NCBI GenBank assembly: GCA_945876095.1
Contig: CAMCMP010000015.1
Coordinates: 26,174 to 90,173, forward strand
Direction: 5' to 3'
Length of the DNA: 64,000 nucleotides
Source: Chitinophaga pinensis
GTDB taxonomy: Bacteria > Bacteroidota > Bacteroidia > Chitinophagales > Chitinophagaceae
Of this stretch, positions 1-7,257 are shown piece by piece (within the stretch, counting starts at the first letter, position 1; each line of letters opens with the position of its first letter). A model generated the notes under the pieces. That model was not told the origin of the DNA, searched no databases, and worked only from the letters and a program-made list of their open reading frames with translations. A program made the position numbers and the translations under genes.

Positions 1-9
1 AACTTGATT

Positions 10-303
10 ATGCAACTAAAAGAAAATCTAAAATCTACAAAAGAACCAATTATAGGAGATAGAGAGATTCTAATTAGGGAAATAAAGAATTTGGTTAGTC
101 CAACGACAGGTGAAATATTGAAAATTGATAAACACAGAAAAGTAGTAGTTGAACACAATGAAATCAGAGGAAAACACGGAGTGGTTTATGTAGAACCTGT
201 ATTAAGTAATATTTCGTCCTCGATTTACACACACAAGTATACAGATTACGGGTCAAACTTTGGGTACATTATACCTTACTTAACCTTTCAAACTCCTTTA
301 TGA
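10..303 (+). CDS. Hypothetical protein, possibly 5'-truncated by the window edge
   Basis: A 97-residue reading frame starts at ATG 10, but the frame is open back to position 1, so the true start may lie outside the window. The product is hydrophilic with a lysine-rich N-terminal half and no motif that I recognise. Its last 35 bases overlap the 3' end of the ParB-methylase gene on the opposite strand, so the two genes converge. It could also be a chance frame, but its composition resembles the island genes. Confidence 0.4.
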   Translation: MQLKENLKSTKEPIIGDREILIREIKNLVSPTTGEILKIDKHRKVVVEHNEIRGKHGVVYVEPVLSNISSSIYTHKYTDYGSNFGYIIPYLTFQTPL

Positions 304-1753
304 CCACTTTAGTGTAATTAGAATTCGTATCATATCCCCACACAGACATACCAAGACTATATCCATCAAAAAGCACCCCCGAAAGTCCACTATAACAATC
401 TAGAAGATGGAAATCACTCATATCTTTAATTCTATTTGTTGGAGTTAGGTTTGGAGTAACAAGTGCAAGTAAAGACCTACGAAGGTCTTCAGGAAATGGA
501 CAAGGATGAAGAATATTGAATTGTTTTTTTGACTTAATTTGATTTGCAACAGGAGTCGAAATTATGTCTAACATCTCACTATCCCAATAGTCTTGTAAGT
601 TCTTTTTTCCGTCACTTAAGTAAGGTGAATATCCTGATTGGTTCCCTCTATGGTATGGAGCAGTGGTATCTTTATTCTCGGTTTTTGATTTAATTCTAAA
701 ATGATTGAAATTGTATTTCTTCGATTTTGTTATGAAAAAGACTATCTCGTGTGAGGTAGATAACCTTGATTTTACAGAATTTGGTATTGGGTTAACCTTA
801 CGGACACAAATTTCATTGATAAGTAAAAAGGGTTTCCTTTTCATCATTTCAATCACAATTCTATGTGGAATATTCATCAGGGAACCATTTTTGTCATACG
901 TATTTCCCAAATGAACGAACATCACCCCACTTTTTGATAATACCCTAAAACACTCATCCATAACGTCACAAACATTACTAATATAATCTTCTACATTTTT
1001 CTCATTCCCGTGTTCATTAGATTTTTTGGAATAAATCCTATGACGATAGAACACTGGAGAACATATGATAGCGTTTATTCCTTCAGAAGGGATTTCGGAC
1101 ATATCCACAGAAGATTTACAGAAAATATTAAATCTACCTTTTGATGTGTTCTTTTTACCCCTTATAAAGTTGGGAGTAATTGATTGATCTTCTTGAGTTT
1201 CCCTCTTGCATAGTATATGAGCTTGTGAGATTGAAATTTCATCCAAATCAATTTTTTCAAGTAATTCTGGTTTGATTAACCTAATTGTTTTTAATTTACT
1301 TATTTGACCCTCTGCAACACCAATCCTTTTACTAATAACCTTTCTTTTATCCCCCTTGATTAACTCGGCATTTGTGCCGACATCATTTTTATTTTCTTTA
1401 CTGGTGTAATAATACTTTTCAAGAATATCAATTTCCCTTAAAAGGGTGGTAGCTTTTTTGACCCTTGTCCTGTTATAAGAGATAATGAAAAGTGGAATAT
1501 CTTCCTTTTCGACATCAATCAATTTGACATTTGTTTTTTCGTAATTAAGTCTTTGGAGACAAAGAAGACGTCTATTCCCAGACAGAACAAGGTATGATTT
1601 AGGTTTTCCAGACTTAATCACAACTAATGGTTCTAATAGTCCAATTTGTTGGATATTTTCCATTAAATCGTCAATATCCATATTACCCATATAGATTTCA
1701 TCATTGAGGGGATGACTTGACAGATTGGATAATGGAACGTTCCTTATAATCAT
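269..1753 (-). CDS. ParB-like domain fused to a DNA methyltransferase with altered catalytic motifs
   Basis: The 494-residue protein opens with a ParB/Sulfiredoxin-like nuclease domain (about residues 1-100, with LSGNRRLLCLQRL at 57-69) followed by a helical region resembling the ParB HTH. The rest looks like an N4-cytosine/N6-adenine methyltransferase of the permuted beta class. The expected SPPY-type motif IV reads SPVFY (232-236), and the expected FxGxG motif I near the C-terminus reads DCYSGLSG (452-459). ParB-methylase fusions are common on phages and islands, where they modify the element's DNA. The altered motifs leave it unclear whether this copy is active. It is transcribed away from the adenine methylase gene at 1828, with a 74-bp shared promoter region. 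Confidence 0.72.
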   Translation of the reverse strand: MIIRNVPLSNLSSHPLNDEIYMGNMDIDDLMENIQQIGLLEPLVVIKSGKPKSYLVLSGNRRLLCLQRLNYEKTNVKLIDVEKEDIPLFIISYNRTRVKKATTLLREIDILEKYYYTSKENKNDVGTNAELIKGDKRKVISKRIGVAEGQISKLKTIRLIKPELLEKIDLDEISISQAHILCKRETQEDQSITPNFIRGKKNTSKGRFNIFCKSSVDMSEIPSEGINAIICSPVFYRHRIYSKKSNEHGNEKNVEDYISNVCDVMDECFRVLSKSGVMFVHLGNTYDKNGSLMNIPHRIVIEMMKRKPFLLINEICVRKVNPIPNSVKSRLSTSHEIVFFITKSKKYNFNHFRIKSKTENKDTTAPYHRGNQSGYSPYLSDGKKNLQDYWDSEMLDIISTPVANQIKSKKQFNILHPCPFPEDLRRSLLALVTPNLTPTNRIKDMSDFHLLDCYSGLSGVLFDGYSLGMSVWGYDTNSNYTKVVIKEFERLSKV

Positions 1754-1827
1754 ATATCAAATATTAGGATATTACCTCAATGTAGCAAAAAAAATCACTA
1801 GTTTTGAGACATAATCTTATATATAAT

Positions 1828-2835
1828 ATGTCAACAAAGGGGTTAAATAGAAATTTGCAAACAGCGAAATCGTCTAAAAAAGACGAGTTCTATACTCAAC
1901 TTTCAGATATTGAAAGAGAGTTGAAACATTATAAATCTCATTTTAAAAATAAAATAGTTTATTGTAATTGCGATGATCCTCGTGTTAGTAATTTTTTTCA
2001 TTTCTTCTCTTATAATTTTGAAAGTTTAGGATTAAAAAAACTAATTGGAACTTGTTATAAGAACCAAGAGATGGATTTATTCAGTGAAAATAAATCCGAA
2101 AATGCAATTATACTTGAATATAGTGGGGATAAAAACGGGAATAGTGTCCCTGATAAAAATGAAATTGGAGTTAAAAAACTTAAAGGGGATGGAGATTTTA
2201 GAAGTAAAGAATGTATTGAATTATTAAAACAATCTGATATTATTGTAACTAACCCACCATTCAGTTTATTTAGAGAGTTTGTCACTCAACTAGTTCAATA
2301 TGATAAGAAATTTTTAATTGTTGGTAGTTTTAATGCGATTACTTACAAAGAGATATTCAAATTGGTTCAAGAGAACAAGTTGTGGTTGGGGTATGGTTTT
2401 AAAGGAGGTAACGCATTTTTTAAAACTCCTCATCTTAAAGAATTTGCAAAGGGGGTTTATGATGAAGAAACTGGATTGGTCAAGTTCAGAAATGTCACAT
2501 GGTATACAAATTTAGATATTTCAAAACGTCATGAACAACAGATTTTATACAAAGAATATAATCCAAAAGAATACCCAACTTATGATAATTATAACGCAAT
2601 AGAAGTTTCAAAAGTTGCAGATATTCCCGGAAACTATAATGGAGTTATGGGTGTTCCCATAACTTTTCTTGACAAATATAATCCTAGTCAATTTGAAATT
2701 GTTGGTTCAGATTCTGATGTAAAATCGGGACTACTACCTGAAATTGTGAAATCAGGATGGACAGGAAAAACAGATAGGGCTTATATTAATGGGAAAAGGA
2801 TGTATGCGAGACTTTTAATTAAACTCAACAAATAA
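1828..2835 (+). CDS. EcoRI-type adenine-specific DNA methyltransferase
   Basis: This is a 335-residue member of the EcoRI methylase family (N6-adenine methyltransferases that protect a restriction site). Family signatures visible are DEFYTQ (19-24), the segment CNCDDPRVSNFF (46-57), the catalytic motif IV NPPF (142-145) within a TNPPFSLFREF block, and NAITYKEIF followed by NKLWLG. The start is ATG 1828, which begins the conserved MSTKGLNRNLQ region; a TTG at 1804 would add eight unrelated residues. The DUF262-HNH gene begins 4 bp downstream, and an Mrr-type nuclease follows, so the three probably form one restriction-modification operon. The recognition sequence cannot be read from the protein. 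Confidence 0.85.
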   Translation: MSTKGLNRNLQTAKSSKKDEFYTQLSDIERELKHYKSHFKNKIVYCNCDDPRVSNFFHFFSYNFESLGLKKLIGTCYKNQEMDLFSENKSENAIILEYSGDKNGNSVPDKNEIGVKKLKGDGDFRSKECIELLKQSDIIVTNPPFSLFREFVTQLVQYDKKFLIVGSFNAITYKEIFKLVQENKLWLGYGFKGGNAFFKTPHLKEFAKGVYDEETGLVKFRNVTWYTNLDISKRHEQQILYKEYNPKEYPTYDNYNAIEVSKVADIPGNYNGVMGVPITFLDKYNPSQFEIVGSDSDVKSGLLPEIVKSGWTGKTDRAYINGKRMYARLLIKLNK

Positions 2836-2839
2836 TAAT

Positions 2840-3916
2840 ATGAATATTATATTAAAAGAGATTTACGTAAAAGATTTGACCAGTGGGTATGAAGATAATG
2901 AAGAGAATGGTGTAATTGGATATAGTGGAAAATTAGATATAAGACCACCATATCAAAGAGAATTTGTTTATGGTGATAAAGAACGTAATTCAGTAATTCA
3001 AACCCTTACAAAGGATTATCCTCTTAATGTCATGTATTGGGCTGTTAGAGAAGATGGAAATTTTGAAGTAATAGATGGTCAACAAAGGACAATCTCAATA
3101 TGTCAATATGTGAAAGGTGATTTTTCTTTAAATGGGTTGTCATTCCATAATCTACCTAAAGACAAACAAGAACAAATATTGAACTATAAAGTAATGGTTT
3201 ATTTCTGTTCTGGAACAGATAGTGAAAAACTTGAATGGTTTAAGACAATCAATATTGCAGGAAAAGAATTAACAATACAAGAATTAAGAAACGCTGTTTA
3301 CTCTGGTTCATGGGTTTCTGATTCAAAAAGGTATTTTTCTAAAAATAGTAGACCCAAAATTGGTGATGAATATTTAAGTGGGTCTTCTAACAGACAAGAA
3401 TATTTGGAAACATGTATTGACTGGATTTCAAATAATAATATTGAAGGTTATATGTCTAAAAATCAACATGAACCTAATGCAAATGAACTATGGTTATATT
3501 TTCAAAGTGTGATAAATTGGGTTAAAACTATATTCCCTAATTATCGAAGAGAAATGAAAGGAATTGAATGGGGGTTTCTATATAATGAATTTAAAGACAA
3601 TAAATTTGACCATACTAAACTTGAGTTAGAGATTTCCCAACTAATGCAAGATGAAGATGTTACAAATAAAAGAGGTATATATGAATATGTTCTTTCACAG
3701 AAAGAAAAATTATTGAACATTCGTTCATTTTCAGATAATCAAAAAAGGGAATCATACGAGAGACAAAAAGGTATATGTGTTAAATGCGGAGAATATTTTG
3801 AATTAAGTGAGATGGAGGCTGATCATATAAAACCATGGCATCAAGGGGGTAAAACGTCAAGTGAAAATTGTCAAATGTTATGCAAAATGGACAATCGAAT
3901 TAAGTCAGGTAAATAA
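2840..3916 (+). CDS. DUF262 (ParB/GmrS-like) protein with C-terminal HNH endonuclease domain
   Basis: The 358-residue protein has an N-terminal DUF262 domain with PPYQREFVY (36-44) and the conserved DGQQRT motif (79-84). In this fold family the domain binds or hydrolyses nucleotides and senses DNA modification (GmrSD is the best-known relative). The C-terminus is a zinc-type HNH nuclease: CVKC at 313-316, Asp328-His329, Asn343 and Asn352, with a further Cys348. DUF262-HNH proteins are typical phage-defence nucleases. It sits 4 bp after the EcoRI-type methylase and 6 bp before the Mrr-type nuclease, so co-transcription is likely. Whether it cuts modified or unmodified DNA is not decided by the sequence. 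Confidence 0.82.
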   Translation: MNIILKEIYVKDLTSGYEDNEENGVIGYSGKLDIRPPYQREFVYGDKERNSVIQTLTKDYPLNVMYWAVREDGNFEVIDGQQRTISICQYVKGDFSLNGLSFHNLPKDKQEQILNYKVMVYFCSGTDSEKLEWFKTINIAGKELTIQELRNAVYSGSWVSDSKRYFSKNSRPKIGDEYLSGSSNRQEYLETCIDWISNNNIEGYMSKNQHEPNANELWLYFQSVINWVKTIFPNYRREMKGIEWGFLYNEFKDNKFDHTKLELEISQLMQDEDVTNKRGIYEYVLSQKEKLLNIRSFSDNQKRESYERQKGICVKCGEYFELSEMEADHIKPWHQGGKTSSENCQMLCKMDNRIKSGK

Positions 3917-3922
3917 AATATT

Positions 3923-4921
3923 ATGAATCCAAATGTATTTGTTTTAAGAGCAGACTATGGTCGATATACCGATGTATTCAAAAAAGAAAATTACATTGGT
4001 ATTGGATGGTTTCAAACAGATCCATCTTTATTCGACTTAAGTAATAAGGATTCATTAAAGGAAGAGTATAAAAAATCATTCCCCACAGATCTTCCGATGA
4101 GGATGAACCAGAATGTTGGTCAAATTTTTCGTTTCGTCAATGAAATGAAAATTGGTGATATAGTAATTTCTCCATTTAATACTAACGAGTTACTTGTAGG
4201 AAAAATCAAAAGTGAAGTTTATTTTAAAAAAGACGAATCATCTCCTTACCCTTGGCGTAAGAGTGTTGAATGGTTACCGAATGTTATTGACCGACATACC
4301 CTTTCCGTTCCTTTACAAAGTACCTTAAAGTCATCTTTAACTTGTTTTAGGGTAGTTATGTGTGAGGAAATTTTGACACAAATTGGAATACTAAGTGAAA
4401 AAGTCTCATCACAGGATGAAGAGATTATATTCTCTCCAAAATCCAATTACGAACTAATAAGAAGAAGATTCCTTCAATTAGATCCAACTGAATTCGAATT
4501 GTTAGTTTCATATGTTTTACGTTCTTTAGGATTTGATGCAACTCAAGAAACAGGTAAAGTCGGAGATGGGGGAATAGATTATGAAGGAGTTCTAGATGTA
4601 TTTGGTGTCGCATCAATTAACTTACAAGTACAAGTTAAAAGATATGAAAAAGGTGTTATTGGTGAAAAAGATATAAGAAGTTTTAGAGGTGCGTTAAAAA
4701 AGGACTTTCAAGGTTGTTTCATAACACTTTCAACTTTTAATAAAAAAGCAATTGAAAGTGCACAAGACAAGGAAAGAGAAACAATACAACTAATAGATGG
4801 GTATCGTTTCACTGAGATATTCATAGAACAATATGATAAGATAATTGAATCCTTGAACTATGATGACTATGATGAATTATCCCAAAAACTGAAGTTCAAA
4901 AAATCTTTAATCCCTAATTAA
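3923..4921 (+). CDS. Mrr-type restriction endonuclease with N-terminal PUA/EVE-like region
   Basis: The C-terminal half of this 332-residue protein is an Mrr-family PD-(D/E)xK nuclease: a FELLVSYVLRSLGF helix (191-204), GDGGID (214-219, catalytic Asp219) and QVQVKR containing Gln237 and Lys239, which form the D-QxK site. The N-terminal 150 residues begin with a beta-rich segment containing YIGIGWF (24-30), which resembles PUA/EVE-like modules that read modified bases in Mrr relatives. It is the last gene of the methylase/DUF262-HNH/Mrr run, 6 bp after its neighbour. Two nucleases behind a single methylase is unusual for a classical type II system. Part of the set may instead act as a modification-dependent (type IV-like) restriction. 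Confidence 0.8.
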   Translation: MNPNVFVLRADYGRYTDVFKKENYIGIGWFQTDPSLFDLSNKDSLKEEYKKSFPTDLPMRMNQNVGQIFRFVNEMKIGDIVISPFNTNELLVGKIKSEVYFKKDESSPYPWRKSVEWLPNVIDRHTLSVPLQSTLKSSLTCFRVVMCEEILTQIGILSEKVSSQDEEIIFSPKSNYELIRRRFLQLDPTEFELLVSYVLRSLGFDATQETGKVGDGGIDYEGVLDVFGVASINLQVQVKRYEKGVIGEKDIRSFRGALKKDFQGCFITLSTFNKKAIESAQDKERETIQLIDGYRFTEIFIEQYDKIIESLNYDDYDELSQKLKFKKSLIPN

Positions 4922-5270
4922 GTCCCCCCGATAAACCTAATTTCGACCTCCCCGAATCCCCGCACTCCCCCCAATGATCTATAAATTTCCTAATAGGGGG
5001 TACCATGACCTTTGAGAATTCCTACCATTTTTGGTAATTTAATGACACTCTGGGAGACTTTCTCAGACTTATCTCATAGTTCCCCTCAAAATATATTTTA
5101 ATTGAAAATTGGGTTGTTTCTGTCTTTTTTAAGAAAAAAGGTCTTAAAGTATCCAAAAAGGATTGACCTCCTCGTCAATCGTGACGAGATGATATTATTT
5201 TTTACTCTCAATTAATAACTCAATTCTATTCTTTTCCCATTTTCAATCTATTTATTGGTAAAGAAAAACT
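4922..5270. other. Intergenic region with a candidate terminator hairpin
   Basis: There is no credible reading frame in these 349 bp. The first 60 bases are unusually C-rich on the plus strand for this AT-rich window. A perfect 7-bp inverted repeat with a 4-base loop (CTCGTCA at 5171-5177, TGACGAG at 5182-5188) is followed 9 bases later by a run of six T (5198-5203). It may be the terminator of the restriction operon, or an operator for the Rep-like gene at 5271. Confidence 0.4.
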
Positions 5271-5930
5271 ATGATTGAGAACCATGAAATCCTGTGTCCA
5301 AAATTTATTGAATGTGAAATATGCCAGACAAAAAGAGATCAGATCAACAGATCACGAATATCAATGTTGTTCGGCATAGAGGAAGATATACATATACTTT
5401 CTAAACACTTCTACCATTTGACTATTTCGGTTAAACCCACACGTGAGACATATCACCATTTCTCGATTGATGCATTGAAGAAATCTGGTAGGGAGTTAAT
5501 AAACGGATTGTCATCATTAAGTTCCGTTAGTAATAGAAAATGGTGGAGTATGTTTGTTAATTCAGGTGTTAGGTATTATTCTGTCACTCAAGAAGGAGTT
5601 AATGACTATCCAACATTTAATAATCATTTCCTTTTTTATAGTGACAAGGATAATCTTGATGTTCGAATGAATTTGCAACTGAAATGTCGATTAAAAAAAA
5701 TAAGTAAACATTTGAACTTCAAATTTGAATATTTGGGAGTTTATAACCTAGATAAAATCAAAGAGTCAATTAAAATTGGAGTTTCTGTGAATTGCAAATC
5801 AACACCAGTATTAAAACTTGGGGAAGATGTAATCAATGAAATTTATAAGATAAGAGAACAAAGACCTATACCATTTGGAATAAAAATCAACAATAAAACT
5901 GAAGTTCACCAAACCTTGAATTCGATATAA
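5271..5930 (+). CDS. Protein resembling rolling-circle Rep, HUH site degenerate
   Basis: The protein has 219 residues. Its layout recalls plasmid rolling-circle initiators of the Rep_1 group: an N-terminal Cys pair (CEICQTKR), a FYHLTISV beta strand, a helical stretch with ALKKSGRELINGL, then GVRYYSVTQEGV and a strand YPTFNNHFLFY where Rep proteins carry HxHxH. Only one histidine remains at that place, so metal binding may be lost or the resemblance may be accidental. It precedes two small overlapping ORFs and the serine recombinase. If the assignment is right, the island may have had its own replication function. The call is tentative. Confidence 0.35.
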   Translation: MIENHEILCPKFIECEICQTKRDQINRSRISMLFGIEEDIHILSKHFYHLTISVKPTRETYHHFSIDALKKSGRELINGLSSLSSVSNRKWWSMFVNSGVRYYSVTQEGVNDYPTFNNHFLFYSDKDNLDVRMNLQLKCRLKKISKHLNFKFEYLGVYNLDKIKESIKIGVSVNCKSTPVLKLGEDVINEIYKIREQRPIPFGIKINNKTEVHQTLNSI

Positions 5931-5941
5931 CATTAACCAAT

Positions 5942-6094
5942 ATGAAAATAACAGATTTAGTAGTTAACAAACCTCCAAAAAATCAGAAAAAATTGAAAAT
6001 CATAATAACTGAAAATCAAGCAAAGATGATAGTTGAAAGAATGAAAATCGATCATTTCAAATCAAAACAATTTAATAAAAATGAAAAAAGTTAA
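5942..6094 (+). CDS. Small basic protein (50 aa), unknown function
   Basis: The ATG at 5942 lies 11 bp after the Rep-like gene and opens a 50-residue, lysine-rich frame that overlaps the start of the next gene (6081) by 14 bases. That overlap is the kind seen with translational coupling. The centre (LKIIITENQAKMIVERM) looks like a helix after a short strand, as in many small phage and island proteins. No family can be named. Confidence 0.5.
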   Translation: MKITDLVVNKPPKNQKKLKIIITENQAKMIVERMKIDHFKSKQFNKNEKS

Positions 6095-6341
6095 AGATAA
6101 AGAAGGTGTAGTTTTTGAGATAGTTCCTGACCCAGAGATAACATTAGAGTTAAGGTCTACTTCACATAATCTCTTCGTAAAAAGTATTATTGAAAATGAT
6201 TTAAAGAAAAATGAGGTGTATCCATTAAACAACAAAATTGGATATTCAGGTGACATTGAATCAGTCAGTTATTTTATTTCATCAATAGTGAAATCTTATT
6301 TAGATATATACTTGATTGGCAATCAGTATAGTATAAAATAA
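6081..6341 (+). CDS. Hypothetical protein (86 aa) upstream of the serine recombinase
   Basis: This 86-residue frame begins inside the 3' end of the 50-residue ORF. The predicted protein is acidic to neutral with a C-terminal amphipathic or hydrophobic helix (VSYFISSIVKSYLDIYLIG). No family is recognised. It ends 33 bp before a palindromic promoter region for the recombinase, so it probably belongs to the Rep-like transcription unit. Confidence 0.5.
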   Translation: MKKVKDKEGVVFEIVPDPEITLELRSTSHNLFVKSIIENDLKKNEVYPLNNKIGYSGDIESVSYFISSIVKSYLDIYLIGNQYSIK

Positions 6342-6374
6342 AATACATAAAACTCTGGTAATCACTGGATTATA

Positions 6375-6397
6375 CTTATTTTTGTATCAAAAATAAG
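6375..6397 (+). promoter_or_regulatory. Perfect palindrome over a TAnnTTTG -7 element, promoter/operator of the recombinase
   Basis: Two 10-bp arms, CTTATTTTTG (6375-6384) and CAAAAATAAG (6388-6397), are separated by three bases and end two bases before the ATG at 6400. The left arm contains TATTTTTG (6377-6384), a full match to the Bacteroidota -7 element TAnnTTTG. A dimeric repressor bound here would block both transcription and translation start, so autoregulation by the recombinase is an obvious possibility. The 5' leader would be very short. Confidence 0.55.
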
Positions 6398-6399
6398 AT

Positions 6400-7023
6400 A
6401 TGAAAAAGGTAGTATTATTTATTCGAAAATCCACGATTCAACAAGAGTACGATCATCAAGAAAATCTCTTAATAGATGTTTGTAAAAAAAATGATTGGCA
6501 AATAGTTTCGACAATTAGGGAAACTATATCGGGGACAAAACGCAACGAAGATCGAATTGGAATTGGTCAACTGAAAAACGTGGTTTTAGAATTAAAACCT
6601 GATATTGTTTGTTGTTGGGAAATTAGTCGACTAACAAGGAGTCCACTTTCATTTTACCAGTTAACAAAATTTCTAACTGATAATTCAGTTTCCCTTTTTA
6701 TTCAAAATCTAAACCTTCACACATTAGATGATAATGGTAAAGAGAATCATCTTACCGGTCTGATTTTAGCAATCGTATCGGAAATTTCAAAAATGGAGAC
6801 CCTGACACTTAAAAATCGGGTACGTATTTCGTTGCAAAACAAACGTGAACAAGGGTTCGTACTTGGGAGACCTAAGAATTCAAAGGACAATAAAGAGAAG
6901 ACATTAAAAAAATATCCTGAGGTGATAAAGTATCTACAAAAAGGGTTGTCAATTAGAGAAGTTTCACGTTTAACCAGTACAAGTATCAATACCGCACTAA
7001 AAGTATCTAAACTAATCAAGTGA
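6400..7023 (+). CDS. Serine recombinase (resolvase/invertase type), likely integrase of the left island
   Basis: The 207-residue protein has a resolvase catalytic domain: FIRKS with Arg9 and nucleophile Ser11, the arginine motif SRLTRS, a helix [17 protein letters not shown] where the E-helix begins, then GRPKNSKDN and a C-terminal HTH ([21 protein letters not shown]). The size matches small resolvase/invertase enzymes. It stops about 40 bp before the first recognisable comM codons, so it sits at the island edge, as integrases usually do. It could also be a resolvase or invertase for another site. A palindromic promoter lies directly upstream. Confidence 0.88.
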   Translation: MKKVVLFIRKSTIQQEYDHQENLLIDVCKKNDWQIVSTIRETISGTKRNEDRIGIGQLKNVVLELKPDIVCCWEISRLTRSPLSFYQLTKFLTDNSVSLFIQNLNLHTLDDNGKENHLTGLILAIVSEISKMETLTLKNRVRISLQNKREQGFVLGRPKNSKDNKEKTLKKYPEVIKYLQKGLSIREVSRLTSTSINTALKVSKLIK

Positions 7024-7063
7024 TTTTCAGTTAGTTAATATGGTGGTATTATCGATACCCATT

Positions 7064-7257
7064 TTGATTTTAATTGGACCGCCAGGAGCTGGTAAAACAA
7101 TGCTAGCAAAGCGCTTACCCACCATTCTTCCGCCTTTGTCATTGCAGGAAGCATTGGAAACTACAAAAATTCATAGTGTGGCAGGTAAGTTGCCTGAAAA
7201 TGCCACTCTCATTTCAAAAAGACCTTATCGAAGTCCACACCATACCATCTCTGATGT
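7064..7257 (+). pseudogene. comM: comM (yifB) internal fragment: Walker A to SPHHTISDV
   Basis: This segment encodes the AAA core of ComM/Yif[11 protein letters not shown] (Walker A), then [20 protein letters not shown] and [14 protein letters not shown]. Intact proteins continue with ALVGGG.NPQPGEISLAHNG, which is exactly what is found 13 kb away from 20321. The N-terminal third of comM is absent on the left; the in-frame ATG at 7040 precedes island-derived codons. An orphan 76-residue peptide with a Walker A motif could be made, but no ATPase. ComM is a branch-migration helicase used in natural transformation, so that function should be lost unless both islands are excised. Confidence 0.9.

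Larger units (their letters stand above)
1..7063. mobile_element. Right part of a genomic island inserted in comM (left end outside window)
   Basis: This block lies upstream of an interrupted comM fragment whose recognisable coding sequence begins at about 7064, in the codons just before the Walker A motif. The N-terminal part of comM, about 200 residues in the family, is not found in the window, so the other end of this insertion must lie to the left. The block carries a divergent ParB-methylase, an EcoRI-type methylase, a DUF262-HNH nuclease, an Mrr-type nuclease, a Rep-like protein, two small ORFs and a serine recombinase placed next to the comM junction. The exact crossover cannot be fixed because only one end is visible. 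The island status is inferred from the interrupted comM; the gene content supports it. Confidence 0.7.

Noticed and set aside
705..914. Plus-strand frame inside the ParB-methylase gene
   Set aside because: It lies wholly within a convincing gene on the other strand and has no recognisable feature.
1804..1827. TTG start eight codons upstream for the EcoRI-type methylase
   Set aside because: The residues added do not fit the family, whose start is near MSTKGLNRNL; ATG 1828 is preferred.
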